DNA from: an uncultured bacterium
GTDB lineage: Bacteria; Pseudomonadota; Alphaproteobacteria; Rhodospirillales; Rhodospirillaceae
Direction of reading: 5' to 3'
Length of the DNA stretch: 64,000 nt
NCBI GenBank assembly: GCA_903888485.1
Contig: CAISTS010000011.1
Location: forward strand, 1 to 64,000
In this document: one piece after another, positions 54,204-63,788 of the stretch
How the letters are laid out: each line of letters opens with the position of its first letter
Numbering within the stretch: the stretch's first letter is position 1
The notes under the pieces: generated by a model
The model's database searches: none
Told to the model about the DNA's origin: nothing
What the model saw: the letters and a program-made list of their open reading frames with translations, nothing else
Translations under genes and position numbers: made by a program

Positions 54204-55049
54204 ATGCGATTCTCCAGCACGGCCACCTACATCGCCACTGAAGACCTGAAGGTTGCGGTGAACGCATCGGTCACCTTGGAACGCCCGCTGCTGGTCAAGG
54301 GCGAGCCCGGCACCGGCAAGACCGTGCTGGCCCATGAGATCGCCGGCGCACTCGGCATGCCGCTGCTCACCTGGCACATCAAGTCCACCACCAAGGCCCA
54401 GCACGGACTTTACGAGTACGACGCCGTTTCGCGCCTGCGCGACTCACAGCTGGGCGACGCACGCGTCAAGGACATCGCCAACTACATCAAGCCGGGCCGG
54501 CTGTGGCAGGCGTTCGATGCCGATAAGCGCCATGTTCTTTTGATCGACGAGATCGACAAGGCCGACATCGAGTTCCCCAACGACCTGCTGCTCGAACTCG
54601 ACCGCATGGAGTTCCTGGTCTACGAGACCGGCCAGCTGATCAAGGCCAAGCAGCGCCCGGTGGTGATCATCACCTCCAACAACGAGAAGGAACTGCCGGA
54701 CGCGTTCCTGCGCCGCTGCTTCTTCCACTACATCCGCTTCCCCGACCGCGAGACCATGCAGCGCATCATCGATGTGCACTTCCCCGCGGTGAAAAAGAAC
54801 CTGGTGTCGGAAGCGCTGAACGTCTTCTTCGACATGCGTGAAGTGCCGGGCCTCAAGAAGCGCCCATCGACGTCGGAGCTGCTCGATTGGATCAAGCTGC
54901 TGATGGCCGACGACATCCCGCCCGAAGCCCTGCGCGCCAAGGACGTCAAAACCGTGCTGCCGCCGCTGCATGGTGCGCTGCTCAAGAACGAGCAGGACGT
55001 GCACATGCTCGAACGCATCGCCTTCCTCGCCAAGCGCGAGGGACGCTAG
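54204..55049 (+). CDS. MoxR-type AAA+ ATPase
   Basis: 281 residues. Walker A KGEPGTGKTVLAHEI, Walker B HVLLIDEIDKADIEFPNDLL, sensor ITSNNEKELPDAFLRRCFFH. MoxR ATPases work with VWA-domain partners to assemble or activate enzymes or complexes. The partner is the next gene, 16 bases away. Closest to the group beside CoxE-like VWA proteins. Preceded by an intrinsic hairpin (54151-54191). Confidence 0.88.
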   Translation: MRFSSTATYIATEDLKVAVNASVTLERPLLVKGEPGTGKTVLAHEIAGALGMPLLTWHIKSTTKAQHGLYEYDAVSRLRDSQLGDARVKDIANYIKPGRLWQAFDADKRHVLLIDEIDKADIEFPNDLLLELDRMEFLVYETGQLIKAKQRPVVIITSNNEKELPDAFLRRCFFHYIRFPDRETMQRIIDVHFPAVKKNLVSEALNVFFDMREVPGLKKRPSTSELLDWIKLLMADDIPPEALRAKDVKTVLPPLHGALLKNEQDVHMLERIAFLAKREGR

Positions 55050-55065
55050 CAGGGCGAGGGAACGC

Positions 55066-56250
55066 ATGTTCCTCAATCTCCTCGAAGGCCTAAAGAAGGC
55101 CGGCCTGCCGGTCTCGGTCACCGAATACCTCGCGCTCGTCGAGGCGGTGGAGGCAGGCGTCGCCGGCTGGAACGTCGAGGACTTCTACTACCTCTCGCGC
55201 GCCGCGCTGGTGAAGGACGAGCGCAACCTCGACCGCTTCGACCGCGTCTTTTCCAAAGTGTTCGAAGGCCTGGAAGGTCCGGAAGCTGTCGAAGGCCTCA
55301 CCGTTGAAGTGCCCGAGATGTGGCTGAAGGCCTTGAGCGAGCTTGCGCTGACCGAAGAGGACAAGAAGCGCATCGAATCTCTCGGCGGCTGGGACAAGCT
55401 GATGGAGACCCTGCGCCAGCGCTTGGCCGAACAGAAGGGCCGCCACGAAGGCGGCTCCAAGTGGATCGGCACGGGCGGCACGTCTCCTTTTGGCGCTTAC
55501 GGCTTCAACCCGGAAGGCGTGCGCATCGGCCAGCATGAAAGCCGTCACCGGCGCGCGGTGAAGGTCTGGGACCGGCGCGAGTTCGCCAACCTCGACGACA
55601 GCATCGAACTCGGAACGCGCAACATCAAGCTCGCCCTGCGCCGCCTGCGCCGCTTCGCGCGCGAAGGCGCGGAGACCGAACTCGATATGGACAGCACCAT
55701 CCGCGCCACCGCTCATCATGGTGGCCTCTTGGACCTCAAGATGCGCCCCGAGCGTCACAACGCCGTCAAGGTGTTGCTGCTGCTCGACGCCGGCGGGTCC
55801 ATGGACGATCACGTCCAGCTGTGCTCGGAACTGTTCTCGGCGGCGCGCGCCGAGTTCAAACATATCGAGAGCTACTACTTCCACAACTGCGTCTACGACT
55901 TCCTGTGGAAGGACAATCGCCGTCGCCACACCGAGCGCATTCCCTCCTGGCAAATCCTTCACAAATACACCGCCGACTACAAACTCATCTTCGTCGGCGA
56001 TGCGTCCATGAGCCCTTTCGAAGTGATCTATCCGGGCGGCGCCGCCGAGCACTGGAACGAAGAGGCCGGCGAAGTCTGGCTGAAACGCTTCCTTGCGACG
56101 TGGCATCACGCGGTCTGGCTGAACCCTGTGCCGCAGCGCCAATGGGCCTACACCGAGTCTGTCGGCATCGTCCGGAAGATCATGGAGGGGCGCATGTACC
56201 CCCTAACGCTGGCCGGCCTCGACGCTGCGATCGGCGAGTTAACGCATTGA
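55066..56250 (+). CDS. VWA (CoxE-like) partner of MoxR ATPase
   Basis: 394 residues from ATG 55066 (GAGGG five bases upstream). N-terminal helical domain (LLEGLKKAGLPVSVTEYLAL), a conserved TRNIKLALRRLRRFAREGAE block, and a C-terminal VWA domain with LLLLDAGGSMDDHVQL; the metal site reads DAGGS rather than DxSxS. IFVGDASMSPFEVIYPGG and NPVPQRQWAYTESVGIVRKI follow. Cytoplasmic partner of the preceding ATPase; target unknown. Confidence 0.85.
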   Translation: MFLNLLEGLKKAGLPVSVTEYLALVEAVEAGVAGWNVEDFYYLSRAALVKDERNLDRFDRVFSKVFEGLEGPEAVEGLTVEVPEMWLKALSELALTEEDKKRIESLGGWDKLMETLRQRLAEQKGRHEGGSKWIGTGGTSPFGAYGFNPEGVRIGQHESRHRRAVKVWDRREFANLDDSIELGTRNIKLALRRLRRFAREGAETELDMDSTIRATAHHGGLLDLKMRPERHNAVKVLLLLDAGGSMDDHVQLCSELFSAARAEFKHIESYYFHNCVYDFLWKDNRRRHTERIPSWQILHKYTADYKLIFVGDASMSPFEVIYPGGAAEHWNEEAGEVWLKRFLATWHHAVWLNPVPQRQWAYTESVGIVRKIMEGRMYPLTLAGLDAAIGELTH

Positions 56251-56405
56251 AATTCCAAAAGTCCCCGCGCTTACAAACCGGCCCCTTTGCGGTTAGTTGT
56301 TTCGCAGATAGAATATTTCCCGTTGTGAAATAAAATCTTCACCGACAAGGGCGACGCCGGGTAGGGCGCGCCCTATATAATTAGAATTGGACGGACGGGG
56401 CGGTC

Positions 56406-57680
56406 ATGGACGACGGACGGCAGGGACAGACGGGCGCTGATGTCAGCGCGGTTCTCGGTCTCGGCGCATCTCATACTTTGAAGCGCATGAACCGCTGGTG
56501 GATAGCCGGCGGCGTTGTGGCGTTGTTGCTGATCGTCGTCGCTGTGCGCTTGCTAAGCGGACCGCCCGGCGTTGAATTTCGCTTCGGCGAAGTGAGCAAG
56601 GGCGGCATTGTGGCCACTGTCACCGCTACCGGTACGCTGCAGCCGGTCAACACCGTCGATATCGGCCCCGAGATCTCCGGCCAGATCGACATCGTCAACG
56701 TCGACTTCAACGACCGCGTCACCGCCGGCCAGGTGCTGGCGGTGATGGACACCGACGTGCTTAAGGCCAAGGTACTGCAGGGGCGCGCCTCGCTCACGGC
56801 CGCCCGCGCCCGCGTGGAAGACGCCCGCGCTACCGCCAACGAAGCCCGCTTGCGTCTGGGACGCATTCGCGAGCTCCAGAGCCGCGGCAACGCATCGAAG
56901 CAGGAACTCGACGCCCAGGAAGCCGCCGATGCGCGCGCCCGCGCCGCCGTCGGCAGCGCGGACGCGCAGGTCGCCGTCGCCGCCGCGACGCTCAGTTCGG
57001 ACGAAACCAATCTCGCCAAGGCCGAGATCAAATCGCCCATCAACGGCGTCGTGCTGTCGCGCGCCGTCGAGCCGGGGCAGGTGGTGGCCGCGACCTTCCA
57101 GACGCCGGTGCTGTTCAAGCTCGCCGAGGATTTGACCAAGATGCAGCTCGAGGTCGACGTCGATGAAGCGGACATCGGCCATGTTCAGGAGAAGCAGCGC
57201 GGCACCTTCACCGTCGATGCCTTCCAGGACCGCCAGTTTCCGGCGACGATTACCCAGGTCCGCTTCGCGCCCAAAACCAAGGACAACGTGGTGACCTATC
57301 AGGCGGTGCTGGAGGTCGATAACGCCGACCTGTTGCTGCGTCCGGGCATGACCGCCACCGCGACCATCACCACCGCGACGCGCGCCGATGCGACGCTGAT
57401 CCCAAACGCGGCGCTGCGTTTCACGCCGCCGGCAGCGGATGCGCCCAAACCACGGCGCACCTTCATCGGCGGGCCGCCGCCCGACTTCGGGAATGCGGCG
57501 GCATTGCCACCGCCGGCGCGCGCCGGCTCGACCCAGCGCATTTGGGTCTTGAAGGACCGCACACCGCAGCCCGTGGAGATCAAAATCGGCATCAGCAACG
57601 GCGTGCACACCGAAGTGCTCGGCGGCGAACTCAAGCCCGGCGACGCCGTCATCACCGGCATTGAAACGCCAAAGTCATGA
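56406..57680 (+). CDS. MacA-type periplasmic adaptor
   Basis: 424 residues from ATG 56406 (ATG 56487 would place the membrane helix at the start). One membrane helix (WWIAGGVVALLLIVVAVRLL), biotinyl-lipoyl halves (TVTATGTLQPVNTVDIGPEI and EIKSPINGVVLSRAVEPGQV), a helical hairpin with RLGRIRELQSRGNASKQELD, and beta-barrel domain. Links the inner-membrane ABC pump to an outer-membrane channel. Overlaps the ATPase gene by 4 bases. Confidence 0.87.
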   Translation: MDDGRQGQTGADVSAVLGLGASHTLKRMNRWWIAGGVVALLLIVVAVRLLSGPPGVEFRFGEVSKGGIVATVTATGTLQPVNTVDIGPEISGQIDIVNVDFNDRVTAGQVLAVMDTDVLKAKVLQGRASLTAARARVEDARATANEARLRLGRIRELQSRGNASKQELDAQEAADARARAAVGSADAQVAVAAATLSSDETNLAKAEIKSPINGVVLSRAVEPGQVVAATFQTPVLFKLAEDLTKMQLEVDVDEADIGHVQEKQRGTFTVDAFQDRQFPATITQVRFAPKTKDNVVTYQAVLEVDNADLLLRPGMTATATITTATRADATLIPNAALRFTPPAADAPKPRRTFIGGPPPDFGNAAALPPPARAGSTQRIWVLKDRTPQPVEIKIGISNGVHTEVLGGELKPGDAVITGIETPKS

Positions 57681-58432
57681 GCAAGCAGGGCTCCGCCAGC
57701 GCGCTTATGGCCGAGCAGTCGCCGGGTCCGCTGGTCGCCTTCGAAAACGTCTCCAAGATCTACGGCAAGGGCGACGCCGAGGTGCGCGCGCTCAACGGTG
57801 TCAACCTGCAGATCAACGCCGGCGAGTTTGTCGCCGTCATGGGTCCATCGGGCTCGGGCAAGTCGACCGCGATGAACATCCTGGGCTGCCTCGATAAGCC
57901 CACGTCCGGACGCTATCTGTTTAAGGGTGTCGATGTCGGCGGACTGGCCAGCGATCAACTCGCCATGCTGCGCCGCCATTTTCTCGGCTTCGTCTTTCAA
58001 GGCTTCAACCTGCTGGCGCGCACCACGGCGCTCGAGAACCTCGAACTGCCGCTGATCTATCAGCGCATCGAAAAGGCGCGTCGCCGCGCGATGGCGCTCG
58101 AAGCCTTGGAGACCGTGGGGCTCGCGGACCGCGCCGATCATACGCCGGCGGAACTCTCGGGTGGGCAACAGCAGCGTGTCGCAATCGCACGCGCCATCGT
58201 CACAAAGCCGAGCCTCTTGTTGGCCGACGAGCCCACGGGCAACCTCGATTCCGCCCGCAGCCACGAAATCATGCAGCTCCTGACCCGCCTCAATCGCGAA
58301 CGCGGCCTGACCGTTGTTCTGGTGACCCACGAAGACGACATCGCGGCCTATGCCGGGCGGCGTCTCGATTTCCGCGACGGGCGCATCGTGCGCGAGACGC
58401 GTAATACGGGGAAGCCAAGTCATGCTCAGTAA
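57677..58432 (+). CDS. MacB-type ABC transporter ATPase
   Basis: 251 residues. Walker A VMGPSGSGKSTAMNILG, Q-loop GFVFQGFNLL, signature ELSGGQQQRVAIARAI, Walker B LLLADEPTGNLDS, H-loop VLVTHEDD. Typical LolD/MacB group ATPase. Here ATPase and permease are separate proteins. Overlaps the permease gene by 11 bases. Confidence 0.92.
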   Translation: MSKQGSASALMAEQSPGPLVAFENVSKIYGKGDAEVRALNGVNLQINAGEFVAVMGPSGSGKSTAMNILGCLDKPTSGRYLFKGVDVGGLASDQLAMLRRHFLGFVFQGFNLLARTTALENLELPLIYQRIEKARRRAMALEALETVGLADRADHTPAELSGGQQQRVAIARAIVTKPSLLLADEPTGNLDSARSHEIMQLLTRLNRERGLTVVLVTHEDDIAAYAGRRLDFRDGRIVRETRNTGKPSHAQ

Positions 58433-59630
58433 CACGCTGCTCATGGCCTTGCGGGAAATCCAGCGCAACGTGCTGCGCTCGGGTCTGACCGTTCTCGGCA
58501 TCATCATCGGCGTCGCGGCGGTGATCGTCATCGTGACGCTGGGCGCGGGTACGACCCGGCAGGTCGGCAGCGAAATCTCGAAAATGGGCAGCAACATGAT
58601 CACCCTCGTTCCGGGTGGTGACATGCGCATGGGGGGCGCCTCGGGCGCCGCGCCGCCGTTCCTGGCGGCTGACGTCGAAGCCTTGCGCCGCGAACTCGTC
58701 GGCGTCAGCGCCATAGCGCCCTATGCGCAGCGTATGGATCAGGTGATCGTCGGCAACGAGAACCGCCGTGTGAACATCGTCGGCACGGTGGCGGAGATCA
58801 GCGTCGTACGGAACTGGAAGGTCACTGACGGGCGGTTGTTCACGCTCTCGGAAGAACGCTCCGGCAAGGCCGTGTGCATCATCGGCGCGACGATTCGCAA
58901 GGAAATGATGGCCGGCATGGAGCCGCTGGGCGCGACGGTGCGCGTGGGCAAACTCTCCTGTGAAGTGATCGGCGTGCTCGAGCCCAAGGGCCAGGCCATG
59001 TTCGGCGGCGACCAGGACGCGACCGTGGTGCTGCCGATCCGCACCTATCAACGCCGCATCGTAGGCAACGACCGCATCGCCCAAATCCTGATCTCGGGCG
59101 CTGACAGCGCTGATCTTTCCGACCTCAAACTGCAAATCACGCAGGTCATGCGCGAGCGGCGCAATATTGCCGCTGGCGAGCGCTCCAACTTCAGCGTCAT
59201 CGACATGACCGAAGTCGCGGGTGTCATGCAGACCACCATCGGCGTGATGACCACGTTCCTCTCGGCCATCGCCGGCGTCAGCCTGCTGGTCGGCGGCATC
59301 GGGATCATGAATATCATGCTGGTGTCGGTGACCGAGCGCACGCGTGAGATCGGCATTCGCCTGGCCATTGGCGCCACCGAGCGCGAAGTCATGCTTCAGT
59401 TTCTGGTGGAGGCCGCCATGCTCTCGGCGGGTGGCGGCCTGCTGGGGATCACCTTGGGCCTCATCGGCGCGGCCAGTATCGCGCCGGCGATCAACGTGCC
59501 CTTCGTGTTCCAGACGTCGACCGTGGTGCAGGCGTTCTTGTTCTCGGCGGCGGTCGGCGTGATCTTCGGCTTCATGCCGGCGCGGCGCGCGGCGCGCCTC
59601 AATCCGATCGAGGCGCTACGCCACGAGTAG
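58422..59630 (+). CDS. MacB-type ABC transporter permease
   Basis: 402 residues from ATG 58422. N-terminal helix (VLRSGLTVLGIIIGVAAVIV), a large periplasmic domain (about 50-275), then three helices with the FtsX motif GGIGIMNIMLVSVTERTREI, GIRLAIGATEREVMLQFLVE, and C-terminal FMPARRAARLNPIEALRHE. Pumps a periplasmic substrate through the adaptor; substrate unknown. Convergent with crcB. Confidence 0.92.
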   Translation: MLSNTLLMALREIQRNVLRSGLTVLGIIIGVAAVIVIVTLGAGTTRQVGSEISKMGSNMITLVPGGDMRMGGASGAAPPFLAADVEALRRELVGVSAIAPYAQRMDQVIVGNENRRVNIVGTVAEISVVRNWKVTDGRLFTLSEERSGKAVCIIGATIRKEMMAGMEPLGATVRVGKLSCEVIGVLEPKGQAMFGGDQDATVVLPIRTYQRRIVGNDRIAQILISGADSADLSDLKLQITQVMRERRNIAAGERSNFSVIDMTEVAGVMQTTIGVMTTFLSAIAGVSLLVGGIGIMNIMLVSVTERTREIGIRLAIGATEREVMLQFLVEAAMLSAGGGLLGITLGLIGAASIAPAINVPFVFQTSTVVQAFLFSAAVGVIFGFMPARRAARLNPIEALRHE

Positions 59631-60014
59631 CTAGCGCAGAGCCATCCCGGCGGCGTACCCCAGCCACACCGCAATGAGGCATAGCACCACCGACAGCGCG
59701 GCGTTGGCGCCGGCGGCGAGCCACTGGCCGCCTTGCACAAGGGCGAGGGTCTGCAGGCTAAAGGCCGAGAAGGTGGTAAAGCCGCCGCATACGCCCACCA
59801 TCAGGAACTGCTGCGCCGTAACGCTGCTGGGGAAGCGCCCATCCGCGCCCATGGTGGCGGCGGCAAAGCCGATCACCAGGGAGCCCAGCACGTTGATCGC
59901 CAGTGTACCCCAAGGGAAGCCCACGCCCGCCATCGTCGAGACCGCGCCGTTGCTCCAATGGCGCGCCATGCTGCCAAGCGCGCCGCCAAGACCGATCCAG
60001 AGGTAAGCCTGCAT
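59631..60014 (-). CDS. crcB: CrcB/Fluc fluoride channel
   Basis: 127 residues, four membrane helices. Family motifs GGALGSMARHW, PWGTLAINVLGSLVIGF and GVCGGFTTFSAFSLQT with the conserved Asn, Phe and Thr of the dual-topology fluoride channel. No fluoride riboswitch seen upstream. Its stop abuts the permease stop. Confidence 0.93.
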   Translation of the reverse strand: MQAYLWIGLGGALGSMARHWSNGAVSTMAGVGFPWGTLAINVLGSLVIGFAAATMGADGRFPSSVTAQQFLMVGVCGGFTTFSAFSLQTLALVQGGQWLAAGANAALSVVLCLIAVWLGYAAGMALR

Positions 60015-60161
60015 GAGTTGACCCTACACGCCGCACATGTGGGAGAAATGTGACACGCCCGATGCAACCTTGCATGCAATTTCCAGTTTGCGCCCTTAAG
60101 GGCTTTGCAAGCCGCGGGGCCCCAAGCTATACCCACGCTCCTTTATTTTTCGAGCATTGTT

Positions 60162-60839
60162 ATGGCGCCGACGCCCAAGCATTACGCGCAGATTTACGAC
60201 CGTCTCCAGGCGCCTATCTCCAAGGTCTACGACTGCGGCAAGAAGTGCGCGCCGTTCAACAACGGCGAGCCCGTGTGCTGCACGACCGGCCACGCCATTC
60301 CCATCGTCGAGCACAGCGAATACAAACTGCTGCAAAGCCGCACCGACATGTGGAAGCCCTTCAAGCCTAAGGATAAGGCGGAGCGCGCCGAAGTCGCGGA
60401 CCTCAAGGGATCCGATTGCCGTGCCGTCGAATGCAACGGCGCGCGTCATTGTGAGCGCGACAACCGCTCCATGGCGTGCCGCACGTTCCCGTTCTTCCCG
60501 TATTTCACGCCCGACGGAACGCTCTTTGGCCTGGCCACCTACTGGACCTTCGAAGGCCAGTGCTGGGTGATCTCCAACATCACCATCGTCGAGAAACCCT
60601 TCATCGACGAGATGATGGAAGCCCACGAAATGCTGTTCGCCGCCGATAGCGATTGGCGGGGAACGTACAAGCGCCAGTCCGCGACCATGCGCAGCGTTTA
60701 CTCGAAAAAAGACACGCGCTTCCCGGTGATCGGCCGCGACGGCAAGTACTACTGGGTGCTGCCGCGTTCGGGCGGCACCATGATCCGGGCCAAGAAAGCC
60801 GAGCTGCTCCAGCTCCGCAAAGGCTTCCCAAATTTCTAA
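60162..60839 (+). CDS. Cys-rich YkgJ-like protein
   Basis: 225 residues from ATG 60162. Cysteines cluster in two groups, YDCGKKCAPFNNGEPVCC and SDCRAVECNGARHC, followed by MACRTFPFFPYFTPDG. The CR-x-FPF pattern after the second group resembles YkgJ-type zinc or iron-sulfur cluster proteins. No membrane or signal segment. Alone between crcB and a transporter; function unknown. Confidence 0.65.
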   Translation: MAPTPKHYAQIYDRLQAPISKVYDCGKKCAPFNNGEPVCCTTGHAIPIVEHSEYKLLQSRTDMWKPFKPKDKAERAEVADLKGSDCRAVECNGARHCERDNRSMACRTFPFFPYFTPDGTLFGLATYWTFEGQCWVISNITIVEKPFIDEMMEAHEMLFAADSDWRGTYKRQSATMRSVYSKKDTRFPVIGRDGKYYWVLPRSGGTMIRAKKAELLQLRKGFPNF

Positions 60840-60878
60840 GCTCCTGTAGAACTCGCCTTCCATACCGGAAGGGTGACC

Positions 60879-61778
60879 ATGGAGCCCTGGATCGGCCTGA
60901 CGCTGCTGGGTGTGCTCATCCAGAGCGGCCGCACCGCCTTGCAGAAGACCCTCGTCGGGCGACTGTCGGTGGGCGGGGCCACCTACGCCCGCTTCCTCTA
61001 CGGCGCGCCGCTGGCATGGCTGATGGTGGCCGGCGTGATCGCCGCGACGGATCTGGCGCTGCCGCGTCCGGGGCTCTTGTTCTTCGCCTATATCGTCGTC
61101 GGCGGCTTGGACCAGATCCTGGGCAATGCCACCTTCATTCACCTCATCCGCGCCAGCAACTTCACGGTCATCAGCACCTACGCCAAGACCGAGACGGTCC
61201 TTAGCGCGTTGCTGTCCTTCATTCTCCTGGGGGACGTCCTCAGCATCATCGGCTTTGTGGGCGTGGTGGTCACCTTTGCCGGCATGGTCGTGCTTGCCGC
61301 CGGCGGCAGCACCGCGCCGCGCGCGCTGCTCGGTTCATTTGCCTCAAAAGCCATGCTGTACGGCATGGGGGTCGGGGCCTTCTATGCCGTCGGGTCCACG
61401 GCCTACCGCGGCGCGATCCTGACGCTCGAAAGCGACGACCGCATGCTGGCCCCGATATTCACGCTGGCCTGCGTCAGCCTGATCCAGGCCATCAGCATGG
61501 GCGCTTGGCTGGGGCTCAACCAGCCGACGGTCTTACGCGAAACCTTACGCGGTTGGCGCGCGGCAATGTGGATCGGCGTCACCGGCGCCGGCGCTTCGGC
61601 GGCTTGGTACATGGCCTTCTCGCAGCAGGTCACGGCCTATGTGTTGGCGGTGGGGCAGGTGGAACTGGTGATCACGTTCCTGGTCTCGCACTACCTGTTC
61701 AAGGAACGCATCACGCGCGGCGAATTCGCCGGCATCGCCGTCACTCTCGCGGGGATTCTGTTGGTGGTTCTGGCCTAA
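60879..61778 (+). CDS. EamA/DMT-family transporter
   Basis: 299 residues from ATG 60879 (GGAAGGG upstream). Ten hydrophobic segments in two halves, each with EamA features (GRTALQKTLVGRLSVGGATY, TFIHLIRASNFTVISTYAKT; second half AYVLAVGQVELVITFLVSHY). Small-molecule exporter of unknown substrate. Overlaps the carbonic anhydrase stop on the other strand. Confidence 0.85.
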   Translation: MEPWIGLTLLGVLIQSGRTALQKTLVGRLSVGGATYARFLYGAPLAWLMVAGVIAATDLALPRPGLLFFAYIVVGGLDQILGNATFIHLIRASNFTVISTYAKTETVLSALLSFILLGDVLSIIGFVGVVVTFAGMVVLAAGGSTAPRALLGSFASKAMLYGMGVGAFYAVGSTAYRGAILTLESDDRMLAPIFTLACVSLIQAISMGAWLGLNQPTVLRETLRGWRAAMWIGVTGAGASAAWYMAFSQQVTAYVLAVGQVELVITFLVSHYLFKERITRGEFAGIAVTLAGILLVVLA

Positions 61779-62383
61779 ACGAGCTCGAACATGTCCGTCG
61801 TCTTATTGAGGATCGACAGACGACCGACCTCAAGGTCGAAGTACCAGCCGTGGGTCAGCAGGTTTCCTGCGTCCACGGCCTCTTTCACCCACGGGAAGGT
61901 GAGCAGGTTCCGTAGGGACAGGCGCACCGCCTCTTGCTCGCAGCAGCGCTGGCGGGCCACGGGTTCTTTCTCGGCCTTCATAGCCTTCTCGCGCGCCGGC
62001 GCGGCGATGGACATCCAGGCGGCGATAAAGTCGCCGGCCTGCGGCGCGTTCATCAAGGCGCCAATGCCGCCGCAGCGCGCGTGACCCATGACGATGACGT
62101 GCTCGATGGCCAGCGAGCGCACGGCGAACTCCAAAGCGGCGCTGGTGCCGTGGGCGTGGCCGTCGGGATCGAAGGGCGGCACGAGGTTGGCGACGTTGCG
62201 CACGATGAACATCTCGCCCGGCTCGACGCCGAACTTGAGCGAGGGATCGATGCGCGAGTCAGAGCAGGCGATCATCAGGACTTTGGGCTTTTGGCCCTTG
62301 TCCATCAGATCCTTGATGAAGCCCTGATTCTCACGGAAGTAGGTTTCACGGAATTGCCGGTAGCCGGCGAGGAGCTTGTCCAC
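61775..62383 (-). CDS. Beta-class carbonic anhydrase
   Basis: Interconverts CO2 and bicarbonate in the cytoplasm. 202 residues. Zinc ligands Cys40 (ACSDSRIDPS, with Asp42), His101 and Cys104 (MGHARCGGIGAL). Downstream of icd by 13 bases, possibly the same transcript. Confidence 0.93.
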   Translation of the reverse strand: MDKLLAGYRQFRETYFRENQGFIKDLMDKGQKPKVLMIACSDSRIDPSLKFGVEPGEMFIVRNVANLVPPFDPDGHAHGTSAALEFAVRSLAIEHVIVMGHARCGGIGALMNAPQAGDFIAAWMSIAAPAREKAMKAEKEPVARQRCCEQEAVRLSLRNLLTFPWVKEAVDAGNLLTHGWYFDLEVGRLSILNKTTDMFELV

Positions 62384-62396
62384 CGTTCCGTGCCGC

Positions 62397-63611
62397 TTAC
62401 TTCATTGCAGCTTGCAGCATCTCGTCGAGTTTGCCGAGGAAAGCGCCCGTGGTCATCCAGGGCTGCTCAGGACCAACGAGGATCGCGAGATCTTTGGTCA
62501 TGAAGCCCGCTTCCACGGCTTTCACGCACACCTTTTCCAAGGTTGCTGCGAAATGCACGACATCGGGGGTGTTGTCGAACTGGCCGCGGTACTTGAGCCC
62601 TTGCGTCCAGGCGAAGATCGAGGCGATCGGGTTCGACGAGGTTTCCTTGCCCTGCTGGTGCAGGCGGTAGTGGCGGGTGATCGTGCCGTGCGCGGCCTCG
62701 GCTTCGACCGTATTTCCATCAGCCGTGAGCAGCACCGAGGTCATCATGCCGAGCGAGCCGAAGCCCTGCGCGACGGTGTCGGACTGCACGTCGCCGTCGT
62801 AATTCTTACAGGCCCACATGAAGCCGCCCGACCACTTCAGCGCCGAGGCGACCATGTCGTCGATCAGGCGGTGTTCGTAGGTCAGGCGCTTGGCTTCATA
62901 GCGGCTCTTGAAGTCGCGCTCGTAGATTTCCTGGAAGATGTCTTTGAAGCGGCCGTCGTAGCCCTTGAGGATGGTGTTCTTGGTCGACAGGTACACCGGA
63001 TAGCCGCGCGCCAGGCCATAATTCAGGCAGGACATGGCGAAGTCGGCGATGGAGGCATCGAGGTTGTACATGCCCATGGCAACGCCCGGGCCCGGGAAGT
63101 CGTAGACTTCGTAGTTGGTGGGTTCGCCGCCGCCTTCGGGTGTGAAGGTCATGGTCAGCTTGCCCTTGCCGGGCACTTTGAAATCGGTCGCCTTGTACTG
63201 GTCGCCGAAGCCGTGACGGCCGATGACGATGGGCTGCGTCCAGCCGGGCACGAGGCGCGGCACGTTCTTGCAGATGATCGGCTCGCGGAAGATGGTGCCG
63301 CCCAGGATGTTGCGGATCGTGCCGTTGGGCGACTTCCACATCTTCTTGAGATTGAATTCCTTCACGCGCGCTTCATCGGGGGTGATGGTCGCGCACTTCA
63401 CGCCGACGCCGTACTGCTTGATGGCGTTGGCGGAATCGATGGTGACTTGGTCGTTGGTCTTGTCGCGGTATTCGACGCCGAGGTCGTAATACTTCAGCTC
63501 GACGTCGAGGTACGGCAGGATCAGCTTGTCCTTGATGAACTGCCAGATGATGCGCGTCATCTCGTCGCCGTCGAGATCAACGAGTGGGGTCTTCACCTTG
63601 ATTTTGGCCAT
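62397..63611 (-). CDS. icd: NADP-dependent isocitrate dehydrogenase
   Basis: Oxidatively decarboxylates isocitrate in the TCA cycle. 404 residues, of the eukaryote-like homodimeric type common in alphaproteobacteria: [80 protein letters not shown] and [29 protein letters not shown] precedes the ATG. Confidence 0.96.
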   Translation of the reverse strand: MAKIKVKTPLVDLDGDEMTRIIWQFIKDKLILPYLDVELKYYDLGVEYRDKTNDQVTIDSANAIKQYGVGVKCATITPDEARVKEFNLKKMWKSPNGTIRNILGGTIFREPIICKNVPRLVPGWTQPIVIGRHGFGDQYKATDFKVPGKGKLTMTFTPEGGGEPTNYEVYDFPGPGVAMGMYNLDASIADFAMSCLNYGLARGYPVYLSTKNTILKGYDGRFKDIFQEIYERDFKSRYEAKRLTYEHRLIDDMVASALKWSGGFMWACKNYDGDVQSDTVAQGFGSLGMMTSVLLTADGNTVEAEAAHGTITRHYRLHQQGKETSSNPIASIFAWTQGLKYRGQFDNTPDVVHFAATLEKVCVKAVEAGFMTKDLAILVGPEQPWMTTGAFLGKLDEMLQAAMK

Positions 63612-63788
63612 GAGCGTTCCCTTTTAAGGGGCTGCGATATCAGTCGCCGCCCCATCCAACTGGTCGTCCGGAGTGCTTGAGATTGCCTCGGATTGGGCCG
63701 GAAAGTAGTGCATAGGCCGCTGGGGACGCAAGCCGGATATGACCCCGCCCGCGTTCCAAATGGCGGCCTTTGGCGGTGCGGCGGGGCG

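Noticed and set aside
60015-60161. Fluoride riboswitch upstream of crcB
   Set aside because: No recognisable crcB-motif core in the 147 bases before the gene.
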